Source: an uncultured Methylotenera sp. | Lineage (GTDB): Bacteria > Pseudomonadota > Gammaproteobacteria > Burkholderiales > Methylophilaceae | Direction: 5' to 3' | Assembly: GCA_937957775.1 (NCBI GenBank) | Contig: CALFXV010000196.1 | Location: 1-10,638 of the forward strand | DNA: 10,638 nucleotides | Part shown: positions 1 to 6,071 of the stretch, piece by piece | How positions within the stretch are numbered: position 1 is the stretch's first letter | Layout: every line of letters begins with the position of its first letter | The notes under the pieces: model-generated | Databases searched by the model: none | What the model saw: the letters and a program-made list of their open reading frames with translations, nothing else | Told to the model about the DNA's origin: nothing | Translations under genes and position numbers: made by a program

Positions 1-53
1 AACTGGTCTAAACGGCTTTGCAGGCCGCGGCATAACCGCTTTGCTATCGCGCC
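1..53 (-). tRNA. tRNA-Cys (GCA), partial at window edge
   Basis: The reverse complement begins GGCGCGATAGCAAAGCGG and closely follows the E. coli cysT sequence from the 5' end. The anticodon stem is GCGGC/GCCGT around the loop CTGCAAA, giving anticodon GCA (positions 19–21). The 3' part, including most of the T arm and the 3' acceptor strand, lies beyond the window, so only about 53 of roughly 74 bases are visible. It follows tRNA-Gly on the same strand, as cysT follows glyW in E. coli; a tRNA-Leu might follow outside the window, but that is inference. Confidence 0.93.
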
Positions 54-98
54 ATGTGGGTCGGAATAAGCTAGAACGCTGATTCTTTATACCGGCTG

Positions 99-134
99 AA
101 ACTAAAACGGCGAAAGCAAGGTTGCATTCGCCGT
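99..134 (-). terminator. Terminator-like hairpin between tRNA-Gly and tRNA-Cys
   Basis: On the minus strand ACGGCGAA (134–127) pairs perfectly with TTCGCCGT (114–107). The 12-base interior can pair a little further (TGC/GCA-like). The stem is followed directly by TTTTAGTTT (107–99). The layout is that of a weak intrinsic terminator 24 bases after the tRNA-Gly 3' end. It may reduce read-through into tRNA-Cys, or simply protect or mark the tRNA-Gly precursor for 3' processing. A possible -10 (TATAAA, 91–86) sits downstream, ahead of tRNA-Cys, with only a 3-of-6 -35 match at 17 bases, so a second start for tRNA-Cys is possible but weakly supported. Confidence 0.55.
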
Positions 135-157
135 AATACGCCAATTTACTAAATTCG

Positions 158-233
<76 letters not shown>

Positions 234-251
234 GTCGTTAAGACAGGCGCC

Positions 252-279
252 ATTATAGCGATTTTATCTATAGCGTCAA
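252..279 (-). promoter_or_regulatory. Strong sigma-70 promoter of the tRNA-Gly–tRNA-Cys operon
   Basis: Reading the minus strand, TTGACG (279–274) is a 5-of-6 -35 box, followed by a 16-base spacer and a perfect TATAAT (257–252). Transcription should start near position 245, about 12 bases before the tRNA-Gly 5' end. The bases just after the -10 are GGCGCC, a GC-rich discriminator of the kind that makes stable-RNA promoters sensitive to ppGpp in proteobacteria. The promoter lies in the 71-base gap between pgsA and the tRNA, so tRNA supply need not depend on transcription of the repair and lipid genes upstream. Confidence 0.9.
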
Positions 280-304
280 GACATAACACGAGGCTAGCGC
301 TTAT

Positions 305-901
305 TTATTTGCCTTTTAATTTAGGCCAAGCGGCTTTTAGATAATAAGCCATTGATAGCAATGTCAAAATCGCAGCCACAACGATGAGCACGTGACCCCA
401 ATCTTTGGTGGGGAAAATCCCTAGCGGGCCTAAGTCCAAGTCATCCCAATAGAGCAAGAATAAAATGGCGGCCATTTGTGCAAAGGTTTTCACTTTGCCT
501 ATCATGGCCACGCCCACGCTGCTGCGCTGACCTTCACCGGCCATCCACTCGCGCAAGGCGCTGATGGCTATCTCACGACCTATGATGATTAAAGAAACGA
601 TGGCGCCGACCCGACCAAATTCCACCAAGACGATCAAGGCGGCAGCCACCATTAATTTATCCGCCACCGGGTCCAAGAAAGCGCCAAATGAAGAAGTTTG
701 ATTAAGCCGACGGGCCAAATAGCCATCCAACCAATCGGTGATGGCGGCAATGGCAAACACACTGGTGGCAATCACGTTCACCCAATGCGAGGGCATGGCA
801 CTGAGTTTATGCAGGTTTTCCGGCCAGTAAAACGCACCGACAAAAACCGGAATCAACAGAATGCGCAACCAAGTCAACATAGTAGGAATATTGGGCTTCA
901 T
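305..901 (-). CDS. pgsA: CDP-diacylglycerol–glycerol-3-phosphate 3-phosphatidyltransferase
   Basis: This inner-membrane enzyme transfers a phosphatidyl group from CDP-diacylglycerol to sn-glycerol-3-phosphate, giving phosphatidylglycerophosphate and CMP, the committed step to phosphatidylglycerol and cardiolipin. The 198-residue length is normal for the family. The full CDP-alcohol phosphotransferase signature D-x2-D-G-x2-A-R-x8-G-x3-D-x3-D is present, with D56, D59, G60, A63, R64, G73, D77 and D81. Hydrophobic segments lie near residues 8–25, 42–57, 84–95, 97–112, 140–151 and 169–187. The N-terminus (MKPNIPTMLTWLR) is typical, and GAGG lies about 7 bases before the ATG. It follows uvrC after 32 bases, so the two are probably one transcript, as in E. 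coli. No clear terminator follows it. Confidence 0.96.
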   Translation of the reverse strand: MKPNIPTMLTWLRILLIPVFVGAFYWPENLHKLSAMPSHWVNVIATSVFAIAAITDWLDGYLARRLNQTSSFGAFLDPVADKLMVAAALIVLVEFGRVGAIVSLIIIGREIAISALREWMAGEGQRSSVGVAMIGKVKTFAQMAAILFLLYWDDLDLGPLGIFPTKDWGHVLIVVAAILTLLSMAYYLKAAWPKLKGK

Positions 902-933
902 TTACTGCCTCACTCTATTCAATGTGCCGCTCA

Positions 934-2733
934 TTAATGCAACTCTCCGTAGATTTTTTCGGCCAAGCTTGGGCTAATGCCTTCCACTTGCGCCAACTCG
1001 TCCATACTAGCATTTTTTATCGCATCCAAGCCACCAAAGCGTGTCAATAAGGCTTTGCGGCGTTTGGCGCCTATGCCTTCTATGTCTTCTAAGCTGGAAT
1101 GCATGCGCGCTTTTGCCCGCTTCGCCCTGTGGCCGGTGATGGCAAAACGGTGGGCTTCGTCGCGGATTTGTTGCAGCAAATGCAAGCCTTTGTTGTCTTT
1201 TTCCAAATTAAGCATTTCACCGGTGTCCGAGAATATCATGGTCTCCAAACCGGGCTTGCGCGCTTCGCCTTTGGCGATGCCGACCAACAAAATGTCGGAC
1301 AAACCGACCTCGGCCATCACCTCCACCGCCACCGACAATTGGCCCTTACCGCCGTCGATAAATATAAGATCCGGTCGCACGCCCTCACCCGCCGCCACTT
1401 TTTTATAGCGGCGCGTCAGCACGTCGCGCATGGCGGCATAATCGTCGCCTGGGGTAATGCCGGTGACGTTATAGCGACGGTACTCGCTGTTTTGCATGTC
1501 GCCCCTATCGAAAACCACGCAACTGCCTATGGTGGCCTCGCCCATGGTATGGCTGATATCAAAACATTCTATGCGCTGGGTGCTGTCAGGCAGATTCAAG
1601 GCCTCGTGCAGGGCCAGCAATTTCGCACTTTGATTGGCCGCACTGGCGGCACGCTGGCTTAAGGCTAACTCGGCGTTGGTCTGTGCCATTTTTAACCAAA
1701 CGCGTTTGTCGCCTATGGCATTGCTGTTGATCTTGACCTTGCGACCGGCTTGCTCGCTTAACACCTGCTCTAACAAACTGCCGTCCACCTTGATACCCAA
1801 GACGATTAAAGGCGGGGTATTTTGTGCCACGTAATGCTGAGCCAAAAAGGCCAGCACGGTGGTTTCTAAACTCTCGCCATCGGTATTTTTTGGCATGTAA
1901 CTGCGGTCACCCAAATGCCGACCGCCACGCACCATGACCAAGTTGATGCAATGCTGGCCTTGCAGTTCGGCGCAGGCAATGACGTCGGCATCGGCCACGT
2001 TAAAATCACTGACAAACTGCTTGGCTTGCACTTGACGCAAGGCTTGCATGCGGTCGCGAATCAGCGCGGCTTGTTCATAAGCTAAATTGCTGGCGGCTAC
2101 ATTCATTTGCTCGGCCAGCGTATCGATCACTTCATTGGTTTTACCTTGCAAAAACAGCGCGGCCTGTTTCACGTCATTGCGGTAGTCGGCATCGCTAATC
2201 AAGCCCACGCAAGGTGCCGTGCAACGCTCAATTTGATGTTGCAAACAAGGTCGACTGCGATTGCTAAACACGCTGTTTTCACAGGTGCGCAATTTAAAGA
2301 CTTTTTGCAGCAACTGTATGCTCTCGCGCACGGCCACCGCGTTGGGGAAAGGCCCAAAATATTGCGCGCCCTTGCGTTGCGTGCCGCGATGAAAAGCCAA
2401 ACGCGGCTGCGGGTCGGCGCTTAGCGCGATATAGGGGTAAGTTTTGTCGTCCCTAAACAAAACGTTGTAGCGCGGCATCAAGCTTTTGATTAAATTGTTT
2501 TCCAGCAACAAGGCTTCCGCTTCATTGTGGGTCACGGTCGTGACAATATTGGCGATGTGGCTCACCATCAAGCGCGTGCGTGGACTGGGCAAGTTTTTAT
2601 TAAAGTAAGACGACACGCGTTTTTTTAGGTCTTTGGCTTTGCCAACGTAAATCACCTCGTCGCTGGCGTTGAGCATGCGGTAGACGCCGGGCAGATTCGG
2701 TAAAGTTTTTAAAATAGGTTTAGCGTCAAACAT
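934..2733 (-). CDS. uvrC: UvrABC excinuclease subunit C
   Basis: UvrC is the nuclease of nucleotide excision repair. It joins the UvrB–DNA complex and cuts the damaged strand on both sides of the lesion. At 599 residues it is near full length (about 610 in E. coli). Visible domains are the GIY-YIG nuclease (GVY at 16–18, YVG at 29–31; 3' incision), four cysteines C151, C163, C171 and C175 matching the reported iron–sulphur ligands, a UVR helical hairpin for UvrB contact (about 203–238), the RNase H-like 5' incision domain (FDISH with D392, GDDYAAM at 429–435, IDGGKG with D460, H528), and tandem helix-hairpin-helix motifs (about 546–597). The ATG lies 15 bases after the RIO kinase stop, with only a poor Shine–Dalgarno sequence, which suggests coupling to the upstream gene. 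Confidence 0.97.
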   Translation of the reverse strand: MFDAKPILKTLPNLPGVYRMLNASDEVIYVGKAKDLKKRVSSYFNKNLPSPRTRLMVSHIANIVTTVTHNEAEALLLENNLIKSLMPRYNVLFRDDKTYPYIALSADPQPRLAFHRGTQRKGAQYFGPFPNAVAVRESIQLLQKVFKLRTCENSVFSNRSRPCLQHQIERCTAPCVGLISDADYRNDVKQAALFLQGKTNEVIDTLAEQMNVAASNLAYEQAALIRDRMQALRQVQAKQFVSDFNVADADVIACAELQGQHCINLVMVRGGRHLGDRSYMPKNTDGESLETTVLAFLAQHYVAQNTPPLIVLGIKVDGSLLEQVLSEQAGRKVKINSNAIGDKRVWLKMAQTNAELALSQRAASAANQSAKLLALHEALNLPDSTQRIECFDISHTMGEATIGSCVVFDRGDMQNSEYRRYNVTGITPGDDYAAMRDVLTRRYKKVAAGEGVRPDLIFIDGGKGQLSVAVEVMAEVGLSDILLVGIAKGEARKPGLETMIFSDTGEMLNLEKDNKGLHLLQQIRDEAHRFAITGHRAKRAKARMHSSLEDIEGIGAKRRKALLTRFGGLDAIKNASMDELAQVEGISPSLAEKIYGELH

Positions 2734-2748
2734 AATGGATGGCCGATC

Positions 2749-3612
2749 TTATAGCAGCGGATCGGCTTTCGCTTCAGCCAGACGAATTAAACGGGCGGCT
2801 TCGGCTTTTTTCGTGTCCTCAATTTCGCGCATCACGCCCTTTAAATCCACTGCCTTATGGCTGACATGAAAACGCCCAGTCAGCGCCGTATCGGACTTTA
2901 GGTCGCCGCGGGCGTATAAGGCCCACATCTCCTTGGCGTATTCGCTGCTGAGCAAGTCTGGGACAAAATGCCCAAAGTAATCTTTTAAATTATTCACGTC
3001 GCGTTCCAACATCTCGCGCGCGTTGTTGTTGGCTGCCGCATCCACTGCTTGCGGCAAATCGATAATAACCGGCCCACGCTCGCTCATTAAAATATTGAAT
3101 TCAGACAGATCGCCGTGCACGATACCGGCACAAAGCATGCGCACCACCTCTTGGATTAAGCCTTGATGATGCAAGCGCGCTTGCTCGGCAGTCAAGCTGA
3201 TGTCATTCAACCTGGGCGCAGCATGGCCATCGGCGTCCACCACCAACTCCATGAGCAACACGCCCTCATAAAAGTTATACGGCACCGGCACACTGACCCC
3301 GGCATCCGCCAGCTGGTATAAGGCATCCACTTCGGCACTCTGCCAAGCGGCTTCTTGCGACTCGCGACCAAATTTCGAGCCCTTGGCCATGGCGCGACCT
3401 TGCCGGCTGTTTTTAACCCGACGGCCTTCGGTGTAATCCACGCTTTGCCTAAAGCTGCGCTTATTGGCTTCTTTGTAAACTTTGGCGCAGCGCACCTCCT
3501 CGCCACAACGCACCACGTAAACGGTGGCTTCCTTACCGCTCATTAATTGGCGCATGACCTCATCTATCAAGCCGTCTTCTAAAAGGGATGCTAAGCGCGC
3601 GGGTGTTTTCAT
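2749..3612 (-). CDS. RIO-type serine protein kinase
   Basis: A 287-residue protein with the core of the RIO atypical kinase family, which phosphorylates serine. The phosphate-binding loop is SGKEATVY (25–32), the ATP-contacting lysine is probably K44 in CAKVYK, the catalytic loop is HGDLSEFN (166–173, D168 and N173), and the metal-binding segment is IIDLPQ (183–188, D185). All expected catalytic residues are present, so it should be active. Eukaryotic and archaeal RIO1/RIO2 act in small ribosomal subunit maturation; substrates of the bacterial relatives are poorly known, and I assign none. The C-terminus (about 259–283) is a charged helix rich in K, E, R and A. It ends 15 bases before uvrC and begins 45 bases after the tautomerase gene. 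Confidence 0.9.
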   Translation of the reverse strand: MKTPARLASLLEDGLIDEVMRQLMSGKEATVYVVRCGEEVRCAKVYKEANKRSFRQSVDYTEGRRVKNSRQGRAMAKGSKFGRESQEAAWQSAEVDALYQLADAGVSVPVPYNFYEGVLLMELVVDADGHAAPRLNDISLTAEQARLHHQGLIQEVVRMLCAGIVHGDLSEFNILMSERGPVIIDLPQAVDAAANNNAREMLERDVNNLKDYFGHFVPDLLSSEYAKEMWALYARGDLKSDTALTGRFHVSHKAVDLKGVMREIEDTKKAEAARLIRLAEAKADPLL

Positions 3613-3657
3613 GGCTGCATTCTACCACCGGGCCTAGCCGGCTTTTGCAAACGGGGT

Positions 3658-3843
3658 TCAAGCATCGGCTAACAAGCTGCCGGCAATGGCCCAATCTTCA
3701 TAGCTCACTTCTTCAAAAGTGATGTAGGTGTATGAGGCCGGCTTGTGTGCTACCCGTTCCAATGTTTCGGTAAACTCCTTGGCAATCTGCGCTTTTTGTT
3801 CACGCGTCACGCTACCGGCTAATTTAATGTTGACGTAGGGCAT
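3658..3843 (-). CDS. Small tautomerase of the 4-oxalocrotonate tautomerase family
   Basis: The 61-residue protein starts Met-Pro, so removal of the initiator Met would expose the N-terminal proline that acts as general base in this superfamily. The beta-strand start PYVNIKL, the EQKAQIAKEFTETL helix and the TYITFEEV strand match the short (about 60–75 residue) members, which assemble as hexamers of small subunits. Aligned without gaps to classical 4-oxalocrotonate tautomerase, the substrate-binding Arg-11 position is Val, with an Arg two residues later. The substrate is therefore unlikely to be 4-oxalocrotonate and cannot be named. No aromatic catabolism genes are nearby. Translation is probably coupled to the DUF1643 gene 11 bases upstream. 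Confidence 0.85.
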   Translation of the reverse strand: MPYVNIKLAGSVTREQKAQIAKEFTETLERVAHKPASYTYITFEEVSYEDWAIAGSLLADA

Positions 3844-3850
3844 GGTGTTT

Positions 3851-3857
3851 CTCCTTA
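3851..3857 (-). promoter_or_regulatory. Shine–Dalgarno site overlapping the DUF1643 stop codon
   Basis: The minus strand reads TAAGGAG, 7 bases before the tautomerase ATG, the best ribosome-binding site in this cluster. Its first three bases are the stop codon of the upstream gene (3857–3855). A ribosome finishing DUF1643 would therefore end on the tautomerase initiation site, which implies translational coupling and fixes the tautomerase start at 3843. Confidence 0.8.
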
Positions 3858-4379
3858 AGGGATGGCAAAGGGTTCTGGGGTCTTAGCATAGCCTATGTAT
3901 AGCGGGTGTTGTGGGCTGCCGTCTTTGTTTAATTGCAAGCACTTCACCTTGTGTTGCAAACCGGCAGCTTTAAGCAAGGCCAGCACATGCTGTGCCCTGG
4001 GGGCGGCTAAAGCATGCTTACCCCAACCGCAGACCGTCACGTCGGCTAAGTCTACCGCACGCAGGATGCAGTCATCGGCCTCTACGCTGTCGCCCAACAA
4101 ATTATCGGCGGTATGCAACAGAGTGGAATCGGTTAAGCGAAATGGAAATAAATTCACGATGATCATGCTGCCGTAGCCCATGGCGATGGCACGGCGCTGA
4201 CAGCGTTCTATGGTGGGATCGTTAACCACTTCATCGGCTGTGCTGGGATTGAGCATTAAAAATGCGATGGCCGGCAGCGACACATCCCAATCGCGGCGCA
4301 ACCAATAGCGGTAATGCTCGCAGTCGGAAAAATGCGCCAGCGATTGCTGAAATAAACTTTGGTGCTGCCTAGTGATCAT
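3855..4379 (-). CDS. DUF1643 domain-containing protein
   Basis: From the chosen ATG this is a 174-residue soluble protein. It carries the DUF1643 pattern: FLMLNPSTAD followed by a DPTIERCQRRA segment, a G-x-G-S-M-I-I-V-N-L-F-P-F-R strand, a CGWGKH strand and, near the C-terminus, LNKDGSPQHPLYIGY. The conserved N-P-S-T-A-D, W-G and G-x-P-x-HPLY elements suggest an enzyme or nucleotide/nucleic-acid-binding fold, but the family has no established function that I can state. The frame stays open 57 bases further, but only to a TTG deep inside the CDF gene, so I prefer the ATG at 4379. That choice leaves an 11-base overlap with the CDF stop, typical of coupled genes. Confidence 0.82.
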   Translation of the reverse strand: MITRQHQSLFQQSLAHFSDCEHYRYWLRRDWDVSLPAIAFLMLNPSTADEVVNDPTIERCQRRAIAMGYGSMIIVNLFPFRLTDSTLLHTADNLLGDSVEADDCILRAVDLADVTVCGWGKHALAAPRAQHVLALLKAAGLQHKVKCLQLNKDGSPQHPLYIGYAKTPEPFAIP

Positions 4380-5058
4380 GACAGTGATGGGCCCATCCAG
4401 CTTCGCCAGGTTTCTTGCTGAGCCATGTACGGGCAATGTCTCGCATTAAGTTAAAGGTGAAGAGCAATAACAGCAAGGAAATAAACAAAGATAAGATGGG
4501 GTCTATAGGCGTCCAACCGGTAAAGTAAATAACCAAACCGGCCAAGACCGCGGCTATCGAGCCCAACAAATCCCCTAGCACATGCAAAAATGCCGCGCGA
4601 TTATTCAGGCTAGCCCCATGATGCAAACTTTGCTGATGCAACTGCTTGGCCACAATCAAATTAACCAACAAGCCCAAACTGGCGATGATGGTTAAACCCA
4701 AGCCTTCAACAGGATGCGGGGCGATAAAGCGTGCCCAAGCCTCGACAATAACAAACACAATGACCCCCAACATGGTCAAGGCGTTGATGACGGCCACGGC
4801 TAACTCCACGTAGCTCACGCCCGAGGCATGGCGTGCTATGCCGGGTTTTTTAGCCAACACGGCCGCCAACCAAGCGAGGCCCAATGCCAACACATCCGAA
4901 AACATATGGCCAGCATCGCTTAATAAGGCCAGCGAACCGGTATACCAGCCACCTACCGCTTCAATAATGGCAAACAAAAAAATCAGTGCAAACGGCACTA
5001 GGTAATGATGGTGGCCATGGTGGCCGCCATGGTCGTGGGCATGTGGGGGATGCGTCAT
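4369..5058 (-). CDS. Cation diffusion facilitator (Zn-type) lacking the cytoplasmic domain
   Basis: A 229-residue inner-membrane metal/proton antiporter of the CzcD/ZitB group. The N-terminus is His-rich (HAHDHGGHHGHHH, 6–18). About six membrane segments follow (near 20–37, 42–68, 84–107, 119–138, 154–178, 185–205). The transport site is H51-x3-D55 in segment 2 and H159-x3-D163 in segment 5, the HD–HD arrangement usual for zinc carriers. Standard members are about 290–320 residues, with a metal-sensing cytoplasmic C-terminal domain of some 80–90 residues. Here only about 24 residues follow segment 6, ending in HHCHDH. The stop is followed at once by the overlapping DUF1643 gene, so this looks like a native short form and not a broken gene. 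It is the first gene of the minus-strand cluster. Confidence 0.9.
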   Translation of the reverse strand: MTHPPHAHDHGGHHGHHHYLVPFALIFLFAIIEAVGGWYTGSLALLSDAGHMFSDVLALGLAWLAAVLAKKPGIARHASGVSYVELAVAVINALTMLGVIVFVIVEAWARFIAPHPVEGLGLTIIASLGLLVNLIVAKQLHQQSLHHGASLNNRAAFLHVLGDLLGSIAAVLAGLVIYFTGWTPIDPILSLFISLLLLLFTFNLMRDIARTWLSKKPGEAGWAHHCHDH

Positions 5059-5091
5059 AAATGAAATGCTAACCGAAATTCATTTTATTGC

Positions 5092-5113
5092 GCATTTTTA
5101 TCGTGAAAAATGC
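5092..5113. repeat. Perfect 8-bp inverted repeat, candidate operator
   Basis: GCATTTTT (5092–5099) and AAAAATGC (5106–5113) are perfect inverse complements with a 6-base spacer ATCGTG. The repeat is centred in the 116-base divergent region between the CDF gene and rlmJ, 34 bases upstream of the CDF start. Only weak promoter-like hexamers for the CDF gene overlap it (TTATGA at 5123–5118 and TAAAAA at 5100–5095, 17 bases apart). It could bind a dimeric regulator, but it is AT-rich and matches no consensus I can name with confidence. Confidence 0.4.
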
Positions 5114-5145
5114 ATGGTCATAAGCGTATCGATTGCAGCTTAATT

Positions 5146-5151
5146 TATAAT
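5146..5151 (+). promoter_or_regulatory. Candidate -10 element for rlmJ
   Basis: A perfect TATAAT lies 23 bases before the rlmJ ATG, placing a start near 5158 and a leader of about 17 bases. No recognisable -35 hexamer lies 15–18 bases upstream, so the promoter would be weak or activator-assisted. GGAA at 5164–5167, 7 bases before the ATG, is the likely ribosome-binding site. Confidence 0.45.
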
Positions 5152-5174
5152 GCAGCATCTTATGGAAACCTCTT

Positions 5175-6017
5175 ATGCTTAGCTACCGACACGCGTTTCA
5201 CGCAGGCAACCATGCTGACGTCCTCAAACATTACGTGCTCAGCTTGGTGCTGGCTTACATGAAGCAAAAAGACAAACCGTATTGGTATATAGACACCCAT
5301 GCGGGCGCCGGCTTGTACCAACTCAAGGATGGCTACGCCAGTCAAAATGCCGAGTTTGAGCAAGGCATAGCCAAGCTTATGGCGGCCGAGCAATTAGCGC
5401 CTGCCCTAGCCGATTTTGTGGCATTGATTAAAAGCTTCAACCACGGCCAACTGGATTTCTACCCAGGCTCACCGCTGTTGGCGCAAGCCTTAATGCGTGC
5501 CGATGACAAAATGCGCTTGTTTGAGCTGCACCCTAGCGACCACGCTTTGCTAATAGCCAATTTCCAAGGGCAAGCTAAACAAGTGCAGATCGCCCAACAA
5601 GATGGCTTTGCTGGCATCAAAGCCTGCTTGCCACCGCCGCCCCGACGCGCGGTGGCATTGATAGACCCGCCATACGAAGACAAACAAGACTACCAACGCG
5701 TGATCAACCTAATTAAAGACAGCCTTAAGCGCTTTGCTAGCGGCACTTACCTAATTTGGTACCCGATACTGCAACGCACCGAACCGGGTCAAATGATCCA
5801 GGAATTGATGGACTTGCACGCGCCTAATTGGCTGCACGTGAGTTTGTCTATACACGCGCCTAAAATAGATGGCTACGGCATGCATGGCAGTGGGCTATTT
5901 ATTATCAATCCGCCTTGGACCTTGGCCAAGAATTTAGAATCAACCCTACCCAGTCTTTGCCAATTATTGGCACTGGATGACAGCGCCCATTTCACACTTG
6001 AACATGAAATGGCTTAA
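5175..6017 (+). CDS. rlmJ: 23S rRNA (adenine(2030)-N6)-methyltransferase
   Basis: RlmJ (formerly YhiR) uses S-adenosylmethionine to methylate N6 of A2030 in 23S rRNA, acting on free rRNA during ribosome assembly. The 280-residue length equals the E. coli enzyme. The diagnostic N-terminus MLSYRHAFHAGNHADVLKH is intact, which also fixes the start. The cofactor-binding motif is DTHAGAG (40–46), and the N6-adenine methyltransferase motif IV is DPPY (164–167), whose Asp matches the proposed catalytic residue of E. coli RlmJ. Other family markers are FYPGSP (95–100) and HGSGLFIINPPW (237–248). It is cytoplasmic and divergent from the CDF gene. The next gene starts 54 bases downstream on the same strand, probably with its own promoter. 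Confidence 0.96.
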   Translation: MLSYRHAFHAGNHADVLKHYVLSLVLAYMKQKDKPYWYIDTHAGAGLYQLKDGYASQNAEFEQGIAKLMAAEQLAPALADFVALIKSFNHGQLDFYPGSPLLAQALMRADDKMRLFELHPSDHALLIANFQGQAKQVQIAQQDGFAGIKACLPPPPRRAVALIDPPYEDKQDYQRVINLIKDSLKRFASGTYLIWYPILQRTEPGQMIQELMDLHAPNWLHVSLSIHAPKIDGYGMHGSGLFIINPPWTLAKNLESTLPSLCQLLALDDSAHFTLEHEMA

Positions 6018-6027
6018 TGTATTTTAC

Positions 6028-6036
6028 TGATACAAT
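6028..6036 (+). promoter_or_regulatory. Candidate extended -10 promoter for the yqhA-like gene
   Basis: TGATACAAT contains the TG of an extended -10 followed after one base by TACAAT (6031–6036), a 5-of-6 match. No convincing -35 is present, which extended -10 promoters tolerate. A start near 6043 would give a leader of about 29 bases before the ATG at 6072 and would allow expression separate from rlmJ. Confidence 0.4.
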
Positions 6037-6071
6037 TAAACCTCTTTTTAACCTGAGAAATCGAGCCCTCC

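Noticed and set aside
1099..1662. A 187-codon open frame on the plus strand
   Set aside because: It lies wholly antisense to uvrC, whose protein is convincingly conserved; its composition is what the complementary strand of such a gene produces, and no family resemblance is seen.
3613..3657. A TAGAAT -10 with extended TG and a CCGG–6–CCGG palindrome ahead of the RIO kinase
   Set aside because: The -10 would start transcription at or next to the ATG itself, no -35 is seen at 16–18 bases, and the palindrome is only 4 bp, so neither is reported as a site.
4380..4436. An upstream extension of the DUF1643 reading frame by 19 residues
   Set aside because: Its only initiator would be a TTG deep inside the CDF gene, and the added residues match nothing in the DUF1643 core. 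The ATG at 4379 gives a normal short overlap.
4990..5050. Short repeated GGTGGCCATGG-like units
   Set aside because: They simply encode the His/Gly-rich N-terminus of the CDF exporter.
5059..5085. A 7-bp inverted repeat AAATGAA/TTCATTT just before the CDF gene
   Set aside because: With a 13-base spacer in AT-rich DNA this is easily chance; the 8-bp repeat beside it is the better candidate.
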